A DNA stretch of 5,995 nucleotides from Candidatus Kuenenia stuttgartensis (GCA_945872325.1 CAMBZY010000214.1:1-5995), one strand, 5' to 3'; counted from the first letter of the stretch, positions 1 to 5,995 are shown. Notes: generated by a model not told the origin, from the sequence alone. A program made the numbers and translations.

Positions 1-455
1 GGAACCACATCGTTACGGAACGATACGGGATCCGGTGCATTCATGCCTGTGACAGAGACTTTGACCATGGACGAAGGGCCGCCTGGGACCTGTGCCATGA
101 TGGTCGTGCTGCCGTCTGCAACGGGGATCACCCGTCCGGACTTCAGGACTTTGGCCACTTTGTCGTTGGCTGACGACCAAGTTACATCACGCGTAAAATC
201 GGCACGCTTGTTGCCAGGCAGATCGCCGTTGGCAATCAGTTGAGATGTGGATCGATGCCCCTTGAGGGCAATATCTCCAGGCACAATCGCCAGAGCAGTC
301 GGCTTCGGGGCCGGCTTTGGCTTCTGGTCGGGGATGGTCACAACCACTTTGGTTTTGGGCGGTACGGCTTCAGCCGCAATGGATCCTGACACTTTGGCAC
401 ATAGAGCCAGTGCAATCAGTTTCGTCAGGATGCCGAGTCTTGGTCGGAGATTCAT
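1..455 (-). CDS. Exported BIG2-domain protein, N-terminal part of a probable DUF1549/DUF1553 planctomycete protein (3' end outside window)
   Basis: An ATG at 453-455 opens a minus-strand frame that stays open for 151 codons to the window edge, so the C-terminus is missing. Residues 1-30 look like a Sec signal peptide: a basic start (MNLRPR), a hydrophobic stretch around LIALALCAKV, and a likely cut near SIAAEA. The cysteine at 19 is preceded by Leu, so a lipobox is unlikely. A Lys/Pro-rich linker (about 42-52) leads into a bacterial Ig-like group 2 domain (about 53-136) with the typical VTWSSANDKVAKV and GRVIPVADGSTTI strands. It ends in PDPVSFRNDVV (141-151), the usual lead-in to the cytochrome-like CxxCH region of DUF1549/DUF1553 proteins in Planctomycetes. 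That region is not in the window, so the full domain order is inference. A GAGGG about 10 bases before the ATG can serve as ribosome binding site. Family function is unknown; it would act outside the cytoplasm. A secreted Ig-like protein of another kind is the main alternative. Confidence 0.8.
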   Translation of the reverse strand, partial: MNLRPRLGILTKLIALALCAKVSGSIAAEAVPPKTKVVVTIPDQKPKPAPKPTALAIVPGDIALKGHRSTSQLIANGDLPGNKRADFTRDVTWSSANDKVAKVLKSGRVIPVADGSTTIMAQVPGGPSSMVKVSVTGMNAPDPVSFRNDVV

Positions 456-747
456 GGCGGGAGCCCTCGACGCGGAAAATGGGCGGGTCGAGACGTCTTG
501 TCCGGTTCTGGAAATGGATCGAGTGGGATGGATACCACCACAAAGCAAGTTCACAGGGAAAGATGCGGCCTAAGGCAGGTACATCGTCGCGGAGGACGTC
601 GGGAAGGATCAAGGCAAAGCAGTCTCTAGTCAAAAGATATCGACCAGACAAAGCTCTCATAACATATCCTATCATGTTTATCTCGTGAAGGTAAAGCGCA
701 AAATCGGAAATGTTGAACCGGATTTGAGACACTTCAACTCTCCAAAT
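456..747. other. Intergenic spacer, presumed promoter and leader of the BIG2 gene
   Basis: These 292 bases separate the last glycosyltransferase gene from the BIG2-domain gene, both on the minus strand. I see no convincing gene here. Open frames crossing it on both strands run into the BIG2 gene in other frames and resemble no known protein. The only candidate promoter I can point to on the minus strand is TTTACC (about 690-695), 18 bases, then TAGGAT, which would give a leader of roughly 200 bases. The match is poor and is given only as a possibility. The region is wide enough for the BIG2 gene to be its own transcription unit. Confidence 0.5.
722..747 (-). terminator. Weak hairpin directly after the glycosyltransferase stop codon
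   Basis: On the minus strand, ATTTGGAGA (739-747) can pair with TCTCAAAT (722-729) around a 9-base loop, with one bulged base. The stem starts immediately after the TGA of the 748-1932 gene. No T-run follows, so it is not a classical intrinsic terminator. It could stabilise the 3' end, act with Rho, or be chance. Confidence 0.25.
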
Positions 748-1932
748 TCAATCGGAGGTTTTTGCGCAATCAGAGTATGAATAAGTTGTTGCGAGTAGAT
801 CCCTGTAAACGGAAAGGGTCTCGTTGGCGGTTTTCTCCCAACAAAATTGCAAGCCCCGAGCTTTTGATCTCTGGGCCAGACTGATGCTCCAATCGTCGTC
901 GTGTTCGAGTCTATGGATCAGATTTGCAAGCTCCCGGGCGTTTTCAGGCGAGAAGTAAGCAGCCGATTCTCCTGCCACTTCTGGAAGACTTGCAGACGAG
1001 CTTGAAAGGATTGGGCATCCCACGGCCATGGCCTCGACCAGCTGGAGCCCGAATCCCTCGTGCTTGCTCGGGTAGACCAGCCCCATCGCACCAGCGTAAA
1101 GGGCGGGCAGGTCAGAGTCGCAGACTTTGCCAAGAAACTGGACCCTGTCACTGAGATTTAAGACTCTGGCCTGTTCCTTAAGCTGTTCGGCATCAGAGGC
1201 TGATCCGCCTGCGATCACAACCCGGGTGGAGCTTTCCGAGCTTATTAATCCGATAGCTTCAATCAAAAGCGTAAGGTTCTTACGTTTTTCAAGCCCGCCA
1301 ACGTAAAAGACGTAAGATTTAGGCTTCAGCTTATAGCGATCCAGAACTGTCTGGATTTCAGCCTTGGTTTGGGGTTTGAATTGAGGATCGGCAGCTTCAG
1401 AAATGATTCGGATTTTTGACTTTTTAACGCCGAGATATTCTGTCAATTCCTTCGCTGAAAATTCGCTGACAGTGATGATGCAATCGGATCGGATTCGTGT
1501 CTCCCAAAGATAAAATCGGCTGAGAATGGATCGCGGGTTGAAAGTGTCGGCCCATGAACGTTCTTCAAGCATATCTATGGCGTCATGCAGAGTGGCCACT
1601 GTGACGCATGGGGCGAACATGGGAAGCCCGAAATGATAAGGCGTATGAAGAATATCGAGCTTCTCTATTCGTGCCATTCGAGGGAGCCATTGCTCTTGCC
1701 ATTTTGGATAAAACATCGGGCCAGATGTGATTTGATTGAGGTTTTTAGCGATCTCAGGGGCATCGAAAATGGACCGATATTCCGGGCTGACGGGATTCTC
1801 GCTGATCAAATACACTGTGGCCTGATTGGTTCTTGCAAGTGCGCTGACCAGATTCACGGTATATCGGTTCCAGCCCCGCATTGCCCCGTTCTCAAGCAGG
1901 CGGGCATTGATACCAACTTTTAATTTCTTCAT
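748..1932 (-). CDS. Family 4-type glycosyltransferase (GT-B fold)
   Basis: The 394-residue protein has normal full length for a GT4 enzyme, which moves a sugar from a nucleotide-sugar donor to a glycan or lipid-linked acceptor at the cytoplasmic face. The N-terminal acceptor domain opens with a beta strand, KVGINARLL, then GWNRYTVNLVSAL, resembling the G-I-G-R-Y segment common in this group. LHTPYHFGLP (95-104) and VATLHDAIDM (112-121) fit the same domain, and IITVSEFSAKEL (152-163) is the usual TVSxFS motif. The C-terminal donor domain starts with YVGGLEKRKNLTLLIEA (210-226). It contains YPSKHEGFGLQLVEAMAVGCP (287-307), where E292 and E300 form the EX7E motif, followed by SLPEVAGESAAYF. There is no membrane segment. 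The ATG overlaps the stop of the upstream glycosyltransferase as ATGA and no clear Shine-Dalgarno is visible, which suggests translational coupling. Donor sugar and acceptor cannot be read from the sequence; surface polysaccharide synthesis is the likely setting. Confidence 0.93.
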   Translation of the reverse strand: MKKLKVGINARLLENGAMRGWNRYTVNLVSALARTNQATVYLISENPVSPEYRSIFDAPEIAKNLNQITSGPMFYPKWQEQWLPRMARIEKLDILHTPYHFGLPMFAPCVTVATLHDAIDMLEERSWADTFNPRSILSRFYLWETRIRSDCIITVSEFSAKELTEYLGVKKSKIRIISEAADPQFKPQTKAEIQTVLDRYKLKPKSYVFYVGGLEKRKNLTLLIEAIGLISSESSTRVVIAGGSASDAEQLKEQARVLNLSDRVQFLGKVCDSDLPALYAGAMGLVYPSKHEGFGLQLVEAMAVGCPILSSSSASLPEVAGESAAYFSPENARELANLIHRLEHDDDWSISLAQRSKARGLQFCWEKTANETLSVYRDLLATTYSYSDCAKTSD

Positions 1933-3158
1933 TTTTTGAGTTGCAATCGAGATTGCATCTGTTGGTAGATTGAAATCAGTGAATCCGTCACAGATTCAGG
2001 GCCACATTTGAGTTCAATGAGCCGGCGACCCTGAGTGGACAGGCTTGATGCCAATTCGTTGTTCGTTAAAACATCGATAACCGAACGGATCAACTCCTCG
2101 TCTGTTTCGCCAGTCATTGCATGTTCACGGTGAACGGCATCCAGCCCTTCAATTCCGGCTTGATTGGTCACGACTGGTAATCCGTAAAGCATGGCTTCCT
2201 GGACTTTTACTTTCATTCCGCTACCAGCCGAAGGAGCATAAACCAACGCGTCAGCCTGGTGGAAATAAGGCTTAATGTCAGGTACATTTTCGATCACTTC
2301 GATTTCATCGGGTTTGGCAAAATCGTTAAAATGCCTGCACGCATCTCGTCCGACTATCTGTAGAATCGAGTTCGGGACAGCCTTCTTGATTTCCGGCCAA
2401 AGGCGTGTCAAAAGCCGATGTGCTGCGGCGTGGGAAGGCGGCCAAAACATCGATCCAATACAGGTGACGATGGGGCGTCCGGTTGGGTGAAATCTTGGCC
2501 TGAATTCGTAGTCGTGGATGTTGATTGGTAGTGGGACGACATGAATTTCAGCGGTCGGATGGATTTGCCTGAGCGTTTTTGCCATTTCCTCTGAGAGTAC
2601 GCGAAAATATCGGTATTTCTGGATTAATTGAGTCTCGGAATAAATGATTCGATTTCGGCTCGATTCCCGAAGTACATTTATGGCTGGTCTGGCAGCATCA
2701 AGGTCGGTTTTGAGGAAGTTAAGAAGGCTGACAAGGACTCGGTCAGGGTCAATTTTTCGAGGTAGGGCGTAAGTTGTCCAGAGATGTTCGACATGCGCGA
2801 TATCGAAATGGTTCTCAAGCCATGATTTGCGGAAGCTTTTCGTTAAACTTCTTCCTGACATATATGAAAGGGGCATGAGCAACCCCTTGATTTTATCGGC
2901 CCATCGGCTTCCAGTTCCCGGCGAATGAAGTTCAACGGTTTGGTGAAAGTCAGGGAAGTTTTTCATCAGTTCCGCTCGATCACGATCCAGATCGGTCGAA
3001 GTTGCAAACACTTTTTCAAGTGTAATGGGCGAACGCGTACCTTGGTCGAACTCTCTTTGTTTGATGGTTTCAAAGATAGCTGCGAATGATCGGGTTGCTG
3101 CGGAAATATTGGGCAGGGGGGGCTCGTTCAGGATCATACCAACGCGAATGGAACTCAT
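1929..3158 (-). CDS. Glycosyltransferase, GT-B fold, GT4-like (sugar transferase type)
   Basis: A 409-residue protein of normal length for a GT-B glycosyltransferase. The N-terminal half is divergent but has the expected opening strand (IRVGMILNEPPLP). The C-terminal half is clear: VTCIGSMFWPPSHAAAHRLL (231-250), matching the G-x-M-x-(W/Y)-x-P-N element of this group; WPEIKKAVPNSILQIVGRD (254-272); VPDIKPYFHQADALVYAPS (292-310); then GSGMKVKVQEAMLYGLPVV (312-330) and GIEGL. This last block is typical of GT4 relatives in which the EX7E motif is reduced: E321 is present, but the position eight residues earlier is S313. Those relatives include the sugar transferases associated with exosortase/exopolysaccharide loci. 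The start ATG at 3158 is chosen because it begins directly before the first Rossmann strand; its ribosome binding site is weak. The stop overlaps the next glycosyltransferase by ATGA, so both probably act on the same glycan. The exact sugar is unknown. Confidence 0.88.
   Translation of the reverse strand: MSSIRVGMILNEPPLPNISAATRSFAAIFETIKQREFDQGTRSPITLEKVFATSTDLDRDRAELMKNFPDFHQTVELHSPGTGSRWADKIKGLLMPLSYMSGRSLTKSFRKSWLENHFDIAHVEHLWTTYALPRKIDPDRVLVSLLNFLKTDLDAARPAINVLRESSRNRIIYSETQLIQKYRYFRVLSEEMAKTLRQIHPTAEIHVVPLPINIHDYEFRPRFHPTGRPIVTCIGSMFWPPSHAAAHRLLTRLWPEIKKAVPNSILQIVGRDACRHFNDFAKPDEIEVIENVPDIKPYFHQADALVYAPSAGSGMKVKVQEAMLYGLPVVTNQAGIEGLDAVHREHAMTGETDEELIRSVIDVLTNNELASSLSTQGRRLIELKCGPESVTDSLISIYQQMQSRLQLKK
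1942..1957. repeat. Perfect short palindrome just ahead of the downstream glycosyltransferase start
   Basis: TGCAATC-GA-GATTGCA is a perfect 7-base inverted repeat near the end of the 1929-3158 gene, 9 bases before the ATG at 1932. In the minus-strand transcript it can fold as a small hairpin with about 6 pairs and a tetraloop, at the place where a Shine-Dalgarno would sit. It lies inside coding sequence, so chance is a reasonable explanation. Confidence 0.35.
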
Positions 3159-3213
3159 GGATAAAACTCATTCTTCAAAATCAAAATTCAGGAACTTACA
3201 AGCGATCGGCTTA

Positions 3214-3232
3214 CGCCTGCAATACACAGGCG
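3214..3232. repeat. Small hairpin between the HAD gene and the glycosyltransferase gene
   Basis: CGCCTG and CAGGCG (6-base arms, 7-base loop) lie in the 99-base gap between the HAD stop and the ATG at 3158. No T-run follows on either strand, so it is a poor intrinsic terminator. It may be a processing or attenuation element, or have no role. Its presence leaves open whether the HAD gene and the glycosyltransferases share one transcript. Confidence 0.3.
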
Positions 3233-3257
3233 CAAACTTATAGGGCGTGAGGCAGGG

Positions 3258-3932
3258 TCAGCGGGAGCGTAGGATCTCCGCCAATCGGGCGACTGGGTAG
3301 TTTTCGAGGGTCATGACCACTTCATCGGCTCCAGCGTCGGTCAGCACATTCAGGGGGTTGGTCGTGCCCACTCCCACAGCGTGCATTCCGGCGGCTTTAG
3401 CGGCTTCGATACCAAAAACGGCATCTTCAAAAACAACACAGTTTCGAGGATCGACACCGGCTCTTTCAGCCGCTTTCAGAAAGACTTCTGGGTCAGGCTT
3501 ACCGTTCTGAATGTCTTCAAGACCGACGATTGACTTGAATCGATCTTCGAGGCCGCAGCTTTCGATGGTTAGGAAGAGGTTGGGGCGTGATCCGGAGGAG
3601 CCTATGGCCAGGCTGAATTGGTGGGAGTTGAGTGTGTTGAGGAGGTCGTGGACTCCGGCCATGAGTTCGATCTGTCCGCGAGCGAGTTCACGATAGCAGA
3701 TTTCTTTCAACTCGCCCAAGGCTTGAGCTTCGTCTCTGGGCAGGGTTCTGCCGAAAATTCGTTCGAAAATGGTGTAGTTTGTGAGTCCAAAGGTGTCGCG
3801 CACGAAGGCATGATCGATTGGCAGATTTTGACGATTCCCGAACTCCACCCAGGCTTTGGAGTGGAAATCGAGGCTGTCCACAAGCACACCGTCGTGGTCG
3901 AAAATGGCTAGTAGAGGAGGTGTCTGGCTCAT
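3258..3932 (-). CDS. HAD-superfamily hydrolase, subfamily IA, beta-phosphoglucomutase-like
   Basis: All four HAD motifs are present in the 224-residue protein. Motif I is FDHDGVLVDS with nucleophile D12 and acid/base D14; motif II is IGSSGS (110-115); motif III is K145 in NGKPDPEVF; motif IV is E169-D170 in VVFEDAVFGIEAAKAAG. Residues about 20-90 form the small helical C1 cap, and H24 follows motif I at the spacing seen in beta-phosphoglucomutase. Length and motif order fit the family that includes beta-phosphoglucomutase and sugar-phosphate or phosphoglycolate phosphatases; the exact substrate is not decided. It is cytoplasmic. The start is taken as ATG at 3932. The frame extends to a TTG at 3950, but that has no ribosome binding site and adds only MRYCLN before the usual start. 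The gene lies 99 bases upstream of two glycosyltransferases, so a role in sugar-phosphate supply is possible. A second possibility is phosphoglycolate removal, given the GlcD gene further upstream; this is speculative. Confidence 0.9.
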   Translation of the reverse strand: MSQTPPLLAIFDHDGVLVDSLDFHSKAWVEFGNRQNLPIDHAFVRDTFGLTNYTIFERIFGRTLPRDEAQALGELKEICYRELARGQIELMAGVHDLLNTLNSHQFSLAIGSSGSRPNLFLTIESCGLEDRFKSIVGLEDIQNGKPDPEVFLKAAERAGVDPRNCVVFEDAVFGIEAAKAAGMHAVGVGTTNPLNVLTDAGADEVVMTLENYPVARLAEILRSR

Positions 3933-4043
3933 ATTCAGGCAATATCTCAAAAGTTCGGCAGGCTGTTTTTCAATTCAAATGGTCTGCTGGGCTGCCCCTC
4001 AAATTTTATGATTTGCTGGTATTAGCTTAGCAAACTAATCAGA

Positions 4044-4063
4044 ATCATTCATATATCATTCAT
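4044..4063. repeat. Tandem 9-base direct repeat upstream of the HAD gene
   Basis: ATCATTCAT occurs twice (4044-4052 and 4055-4063) with an 11-base period, about one helical turn. Next to it, at 4021-4039, is an imperfect dyad, ATTAG-N9-CTAAT. Both lie in the AT-rich spacer between the ridA-like terminator and the HAD start, where the HAD promoter is expected. A regulator site is possible; low complexity of AT-rich DNA is the simpler explanation. I could not pick a convincing -35/-10 pair. Confidence 0.3.
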
Positions 4064-4068
4064 CTGAA

Positions 4069-4108
4069 AAGCAGTTTACCGTTGCAAAAATGGAACGGTG
4101 AACTGCTT
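4069..4108 (-). terminator. Intrinsic-type terminator hairpin after the ridA-like gene
   Basis: Two 15-base arms (4069-4083 and 4094-4108) pair around a 10-base loop. Read on the minus strand the stem is AAGCAGTTCACCGTT against AACGGTAAACTGCTT, with a single A/C mismatch. It ends in a short T-run (CTTTTC) and starts 12 bases after the ridA-like stop. The T-run is short, so termination may be incomplete. On the plus strand the mismatch becomes a G-U pair, but no T-run follows there. It most likely closes the glcD-ridA transcript and separates it from the HAD gene. Confidence 0.7.
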
Positions 4109-4120
4109 CTGATCTGAGAT

Positions 4121-4516
4121 TCAGGAAGCCGATCCAATAATCGCTTCCGCTTCGATTTCCACCATCATGTCCGGATTGATCAGCTTGGAGACTTCCACAA
4201 TCGCCGTGGCAGGCCGGATCACCCCAAAGATTTCACCGTGAGCCTTGGCGACTTCTTCCCATCGGCTGATATCGGTGACGTAAATTCGTGTCCGAACCAC
4301 ATCGCCAAACGTGGCGCCGGCTTCTGCCAGAGCTTTCTCGATGGTTTCGAGAATCACTTTGGTTTGGACGTAAGGGTCGTTCACGCCTTGAATTCCAGCG
4401 GATGTGGAGCTGGTCGTGCCGCTCACATGCACGATGTTCCCAATTTTAACAGCCCTGGAATAACCCATTTTAGGTTCCCAAGGTGATCCAGAGGTGATGA
4501 GCTGACGGTTTGACAT
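4121..4516 (-). CDS. RidA/YjgF/YER057c/UK114 family protein, probably not of the canonical RidA subgroup
   Basis: A 131-residue protein of standard Rid length. Family features in order: VKIGNIVHVSGTTS (23-36); QTKVILETIEKALAEAGATF (51-70); DVVRTRIYVTDISRW (72-86); and the C-terminal signature RPATAIVEVSKLINPDMMVE (101-120) followed by IEAEAII. Rid proteins form trimers with active sites between subunits. Canonical RidA hydrolyses reactive enamine/imine intermediates such as 2-aminoacrylate, using an arginine (R105 in E. coli) located three residues before the V-E-V. Here that position is T104, and the nearest arginine is R101. The protein therefore may belong to a Rid subgroup without proven imine deaminase activity. 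The ATG at 4516 has an AAAGGG about 9 bases upstream. The gene starts 108 bases after the glcD stop on the same strand and is probably co-transcribed with it. It is cytoplasmic: there is no signal peptide. Confidence 0.93.
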   Translation of the reverse strand: MSNRQLITSGSPWEPKMGYSRAVKIGNIVHVSGTTSSTSAGIQGVNDPYVQTKVILETIEKALAEAGATFGDVVRTRIYVTDISRWEEVAKAHGEIFGVIRPATAIVEVSKLINPDMMVEIEAEAIIGSAS

Positions 4517-4624
4517 CGTTTAAACCCTTTTTGATAGATGAGTTAAGGCTGTTTCTGATTACGAATTCAGCAAGCCCTGACTCGACCATGACCGAGTGCA
4601 TTCAGAGTGAATATAACCGACGAT

Positions 4625-5995
4625 TCAAGCCCCGGCGTGGTGGCCTGGATGGGCCCTTTCAAGGCATCCACAGCCCGATGGGATCATCTTGAGTGGGCTG
4701 CAACAGTTATTAGGATTGAAAACCTGGCGGACGGCGGTCATGGCGTTCAGGCTATCGTCTGAGAAAAGCATCTTCATGAATTCGATCTTTTCGACGCCAA
4801 TCCCATGCTCGCCGGTGGCTGATCCGCCCACGGCGATGCATTCGGAGAGAATTTCGTGGCTTGCTAGAAGAACCCGCTTCACCTGTTCGGCATCGCGTTC
4901 GTCGAATAGCAAAATCGGGTGAATATTGCCGTCGCCAGCATGGAACACGTTACCAATACGGAGGTTGTATTTTTCGCTGATCGACTGGATGAAGTGCAGG
5001 ATGTGTGGCAATTTGGTTCGGGGAACCACACCGTCCTGAGTGCAGAAGGTGGGCGAGATGCGACCGATGGCTCCGAAGGCCGACTTACGGCTCTTCCAGA
5101 CTGCCATATACTCAGGCTCTTTACGCGTTCTCCATGGAATCCGCTTCTGGACTGTCCCTTGATTTTTAAGGACAATTTCCGCAATCGCATCGGCTTGATC
5201 GTCAAGACCAGCTTCGAGACCGTCGGTTTCAATGATCAAAACCGCTCCTGCTTCGGTCGGGAATCCGAAGTGAAATGCTTCTTCCACAGCCTTGATCATC
5301 AGATTGTCGAGCATTTCAAGCGCTGCTGGAACGATCCCGCTGGCGATGATATCTGAGACTGTCTGAGTGCAGCTTTCGATGGAATCAAAAACGCCCAGAA
5401 ATGTGCGGCCAGCTTCGGGGTCGCGGGTCAGCCTGACGATCACTTTTGTGACAATTCCGAAGGTGCCTTCGTGTCCCACCACAAGGCCAATCAGGTCAAG
5501 GCCCGGCATCTCTTCGCAAGTCCCTCCAATGTCCATGATCGACCCATCGGGCATGACCATTTCCACGCCCATGATGTGGTTGACGGTCACCCCATATTTC
5601 AGGGTGTGTGGGCCACCGGAATTGGTCGCAACATTGCCTCCAATAGTGCAGGCTGTCTGGCTCGACGGATCAGGGGCATAGTGAAAACCAGTTCCACTTA
5701 AAGCACGTGTCAGCCAGACATTCACAACACCAGGCTCAACGACGGCAAACCGGTCGCGGATGTTGATTTCAAGGATTTTCTTCATCCGCGTGAGGCTGAT
5801 CATGACTCCACCACCCACCGCCAAAGTCCCACCAGCGAGAGATGTTCCCGCCCCTCTGGGTACAAATGGAACACCGTGCTTGTTACAAATTTTAACGATA
5901 TCAACCACATGATCGCGGCATGTAGGGAAAACCACGACATCAGGCACGTTCTTTTCAATGACATACCCATCGCATTCATAGACGATGAGTTCATC
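4625..5995 (-). CDS. glcD: Glycolate oxidase subunit GlcD-type FAD-linked oxidase (5' end outside window)
   Basis: The frame is open from the right edge to the TGA at 4625. The 456 residues seen begin DELIVYECDGYV, which matches GlcD about 40-50 residues after its start, so the true start lies outside; the GTG at 5947 is internal. Enzymes of this family oxidise 2-hydroxyacids (glycolate to glyoxylate, or D-lactate) with FAD. The FAD-binding PCMH domain covers about 17-195, with PRGAGTSLAGG (46-56), APDPSSQTACTIGGNVATNS (107-126) and GHEGTFGIVT (174-183). The FAD-oxidase C domain follows, with NVFHAGDGNIHP (349-360) and GEHGIGVEK (395-403). H352, H359 and E396 correspond to the metal-binding residues of related D-2-hydroxyacid dehydrogenases. 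The tail carries four cysteines (431, 432, 442, 444). No glcE or glcF lies downstream; a partner could lie upstream, outside the window. D-lactate or D-2-hydroxyglutarate dehydrogenase is the alternative substrate class. Confidence 0.93.
   Translation of the reverse strand, partial: DELIVYECDGYVIEKNVPDVVVFPTCRDHVVDIVKICNKHGVPFVPRGAGTSLAGGTLAVGGGVMISLTRMKKILEINIRDRFAVVEPGVVNVWLTRALSGTGFHYAPDPSSQTACTIGGNVATNSGGPHTLKYGVTVNHIMGVEMVMPDGSIMDIGGTCEEMPGLDLIGLVVGHEGTFGIVTKVIVRLTRDPEAGRTFLGVFDSIESCTQTVSDIIASGIVPAALEMLDNLMIKAVEEAFHFGFPTEAGAVLIIETDGLEAGLDDQADAIAEIVLKNQGTVQKRIPWRTRKEPEYMAVWKSRKSAFGAIGRISPTFCTQDGVVPRTKLPHILHFIQSISEKYNLRIGNVFHAGDGNIHPILLFDERDAEQVKRVLLASHEILSECIAVGGSATGEHGIGVEKIEFMKMLFSDDSLNAMTAVRQVFNPNNCCSPLKMIPSGCGCLERAHPGHHAGA

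Noticed and set aside
317..688. Plus-strand 123-codon open frame
   Set aside because: Antisense to the signal-peptide region of the BIG2 gene and the spacer; no family resemblance and low-quality composition rich in Trp, Arg and Ser.
370..732. Minus-strand 120-codon open frame across the spacer before the BIG2 gene
   Set aside because: It overlaps the BIG2-gene coding sequence in another frame, has no recognisable domain, and its composition looks like translated non-coding DNA.
3933..3950. TTG start giving the HAD protein six more residues
   Set aside because: No ribosome binding site precedes it, and the added residues are not part of the fold; the ATG at 3932 is the simpler start.
4571..4600. 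Short inverted repeat ACTCG/CGAGT between glcD and the ridA-like gene
   Set aside because: Only five pairs, no T-run; too weak to call a terminator or operator.
4919..5356. Plus-strand 145-codon open frame
   Set aside because: Fully antisense to conserved GlcD codons, including the FHAGDGNIHP region; a shadow of glcD.
5945..5947. GTG as the start of glcD
   Set aside because: The frame continues upstream to the window edge with DELIVYECDG, which matches GlcD family sequence, so the GTG is an internal valine codon.
1..5995. Defence system, mobile element, CRISPR array or RNA gene
   Set aside because: No transposase, integrase, nuclease, reverse transcriptase, spaced repeats, tRNA or rRNA sequence is visible; all large frames are explained by housekeeping-type or glycan-type proteins.

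Overview
The window reads as ordinary chromosomal DNA of a planctomycete (Planctomycetales-like). The strongest taxonomic clue is the broken gene at the left edge: a secreted protein with a bacterial Ig-like (BIG2) domain followed by a 'PVSFRNDVV' segment. That combination is typical of the large DUF1549/DUF1553 (PSD1-type) cytochrome-like proteins expanded in Planctomycetes. Moderate base composition, loosely packed genes and weak Shine-Dalgarno sequences fit this. The assignment is made by recognition, not by a database search.

All six genes lie on the minus strand, so transcription runs from right to left. From the right edge: (1) a glycolate oxidase subunit GlcD-type FAD-linked oxidase, open at its N-terminus (4625 to beyond 5995); (2) a RidA/YjgF-family protein (4121-4516), followed by a strong hairpin at 4069-4108 that probably ends this transcript; (3) a 188-base spacer between the ridA-like stop and the chosen HAD start, containing that hairpin and a short direct repeat; (4) a HAD-superfamily, beta-phosphoglucomutase-like phosphatase/mutase (3258-3932); (5) and (6) two GT-B fold family 4-type glycosyltransferases (1929-3158 and 748-1932) joined by an ATGA stop/start overlap; (7) a 292-base spacer; (8) the first 151 codons of the BIG2-DUF1549 protein, which runs off the left edge.

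Two probable functional groups result. GlcD plus the RidA-like protein make a small metabolic unit: oxidation of a 2-hydroxyacid, and a protein family known for handling reactive imine or enamine metabolites. The two glycosyltransferases, perhaps with the HAD enzyme, look like a piece of surface-glycan or exopolysaccharide metabolism. The pairing of the glycosyltransferases is well supported by their overlap; the other links rest on proximity alone. The left-edge gene is probably an independent unit encoding an exported protein.

I found no RNA gene, insertion sequence, CRISPR array, phage gene or defence system, and nothing that amounts to a new biological system. The points most worth checking are the missing canonical arginine in the RidA-like protein, the cysteine-rich C-terminus of GlcD, and the altered catalytic-motif position in the upstream glycosyltransferase.
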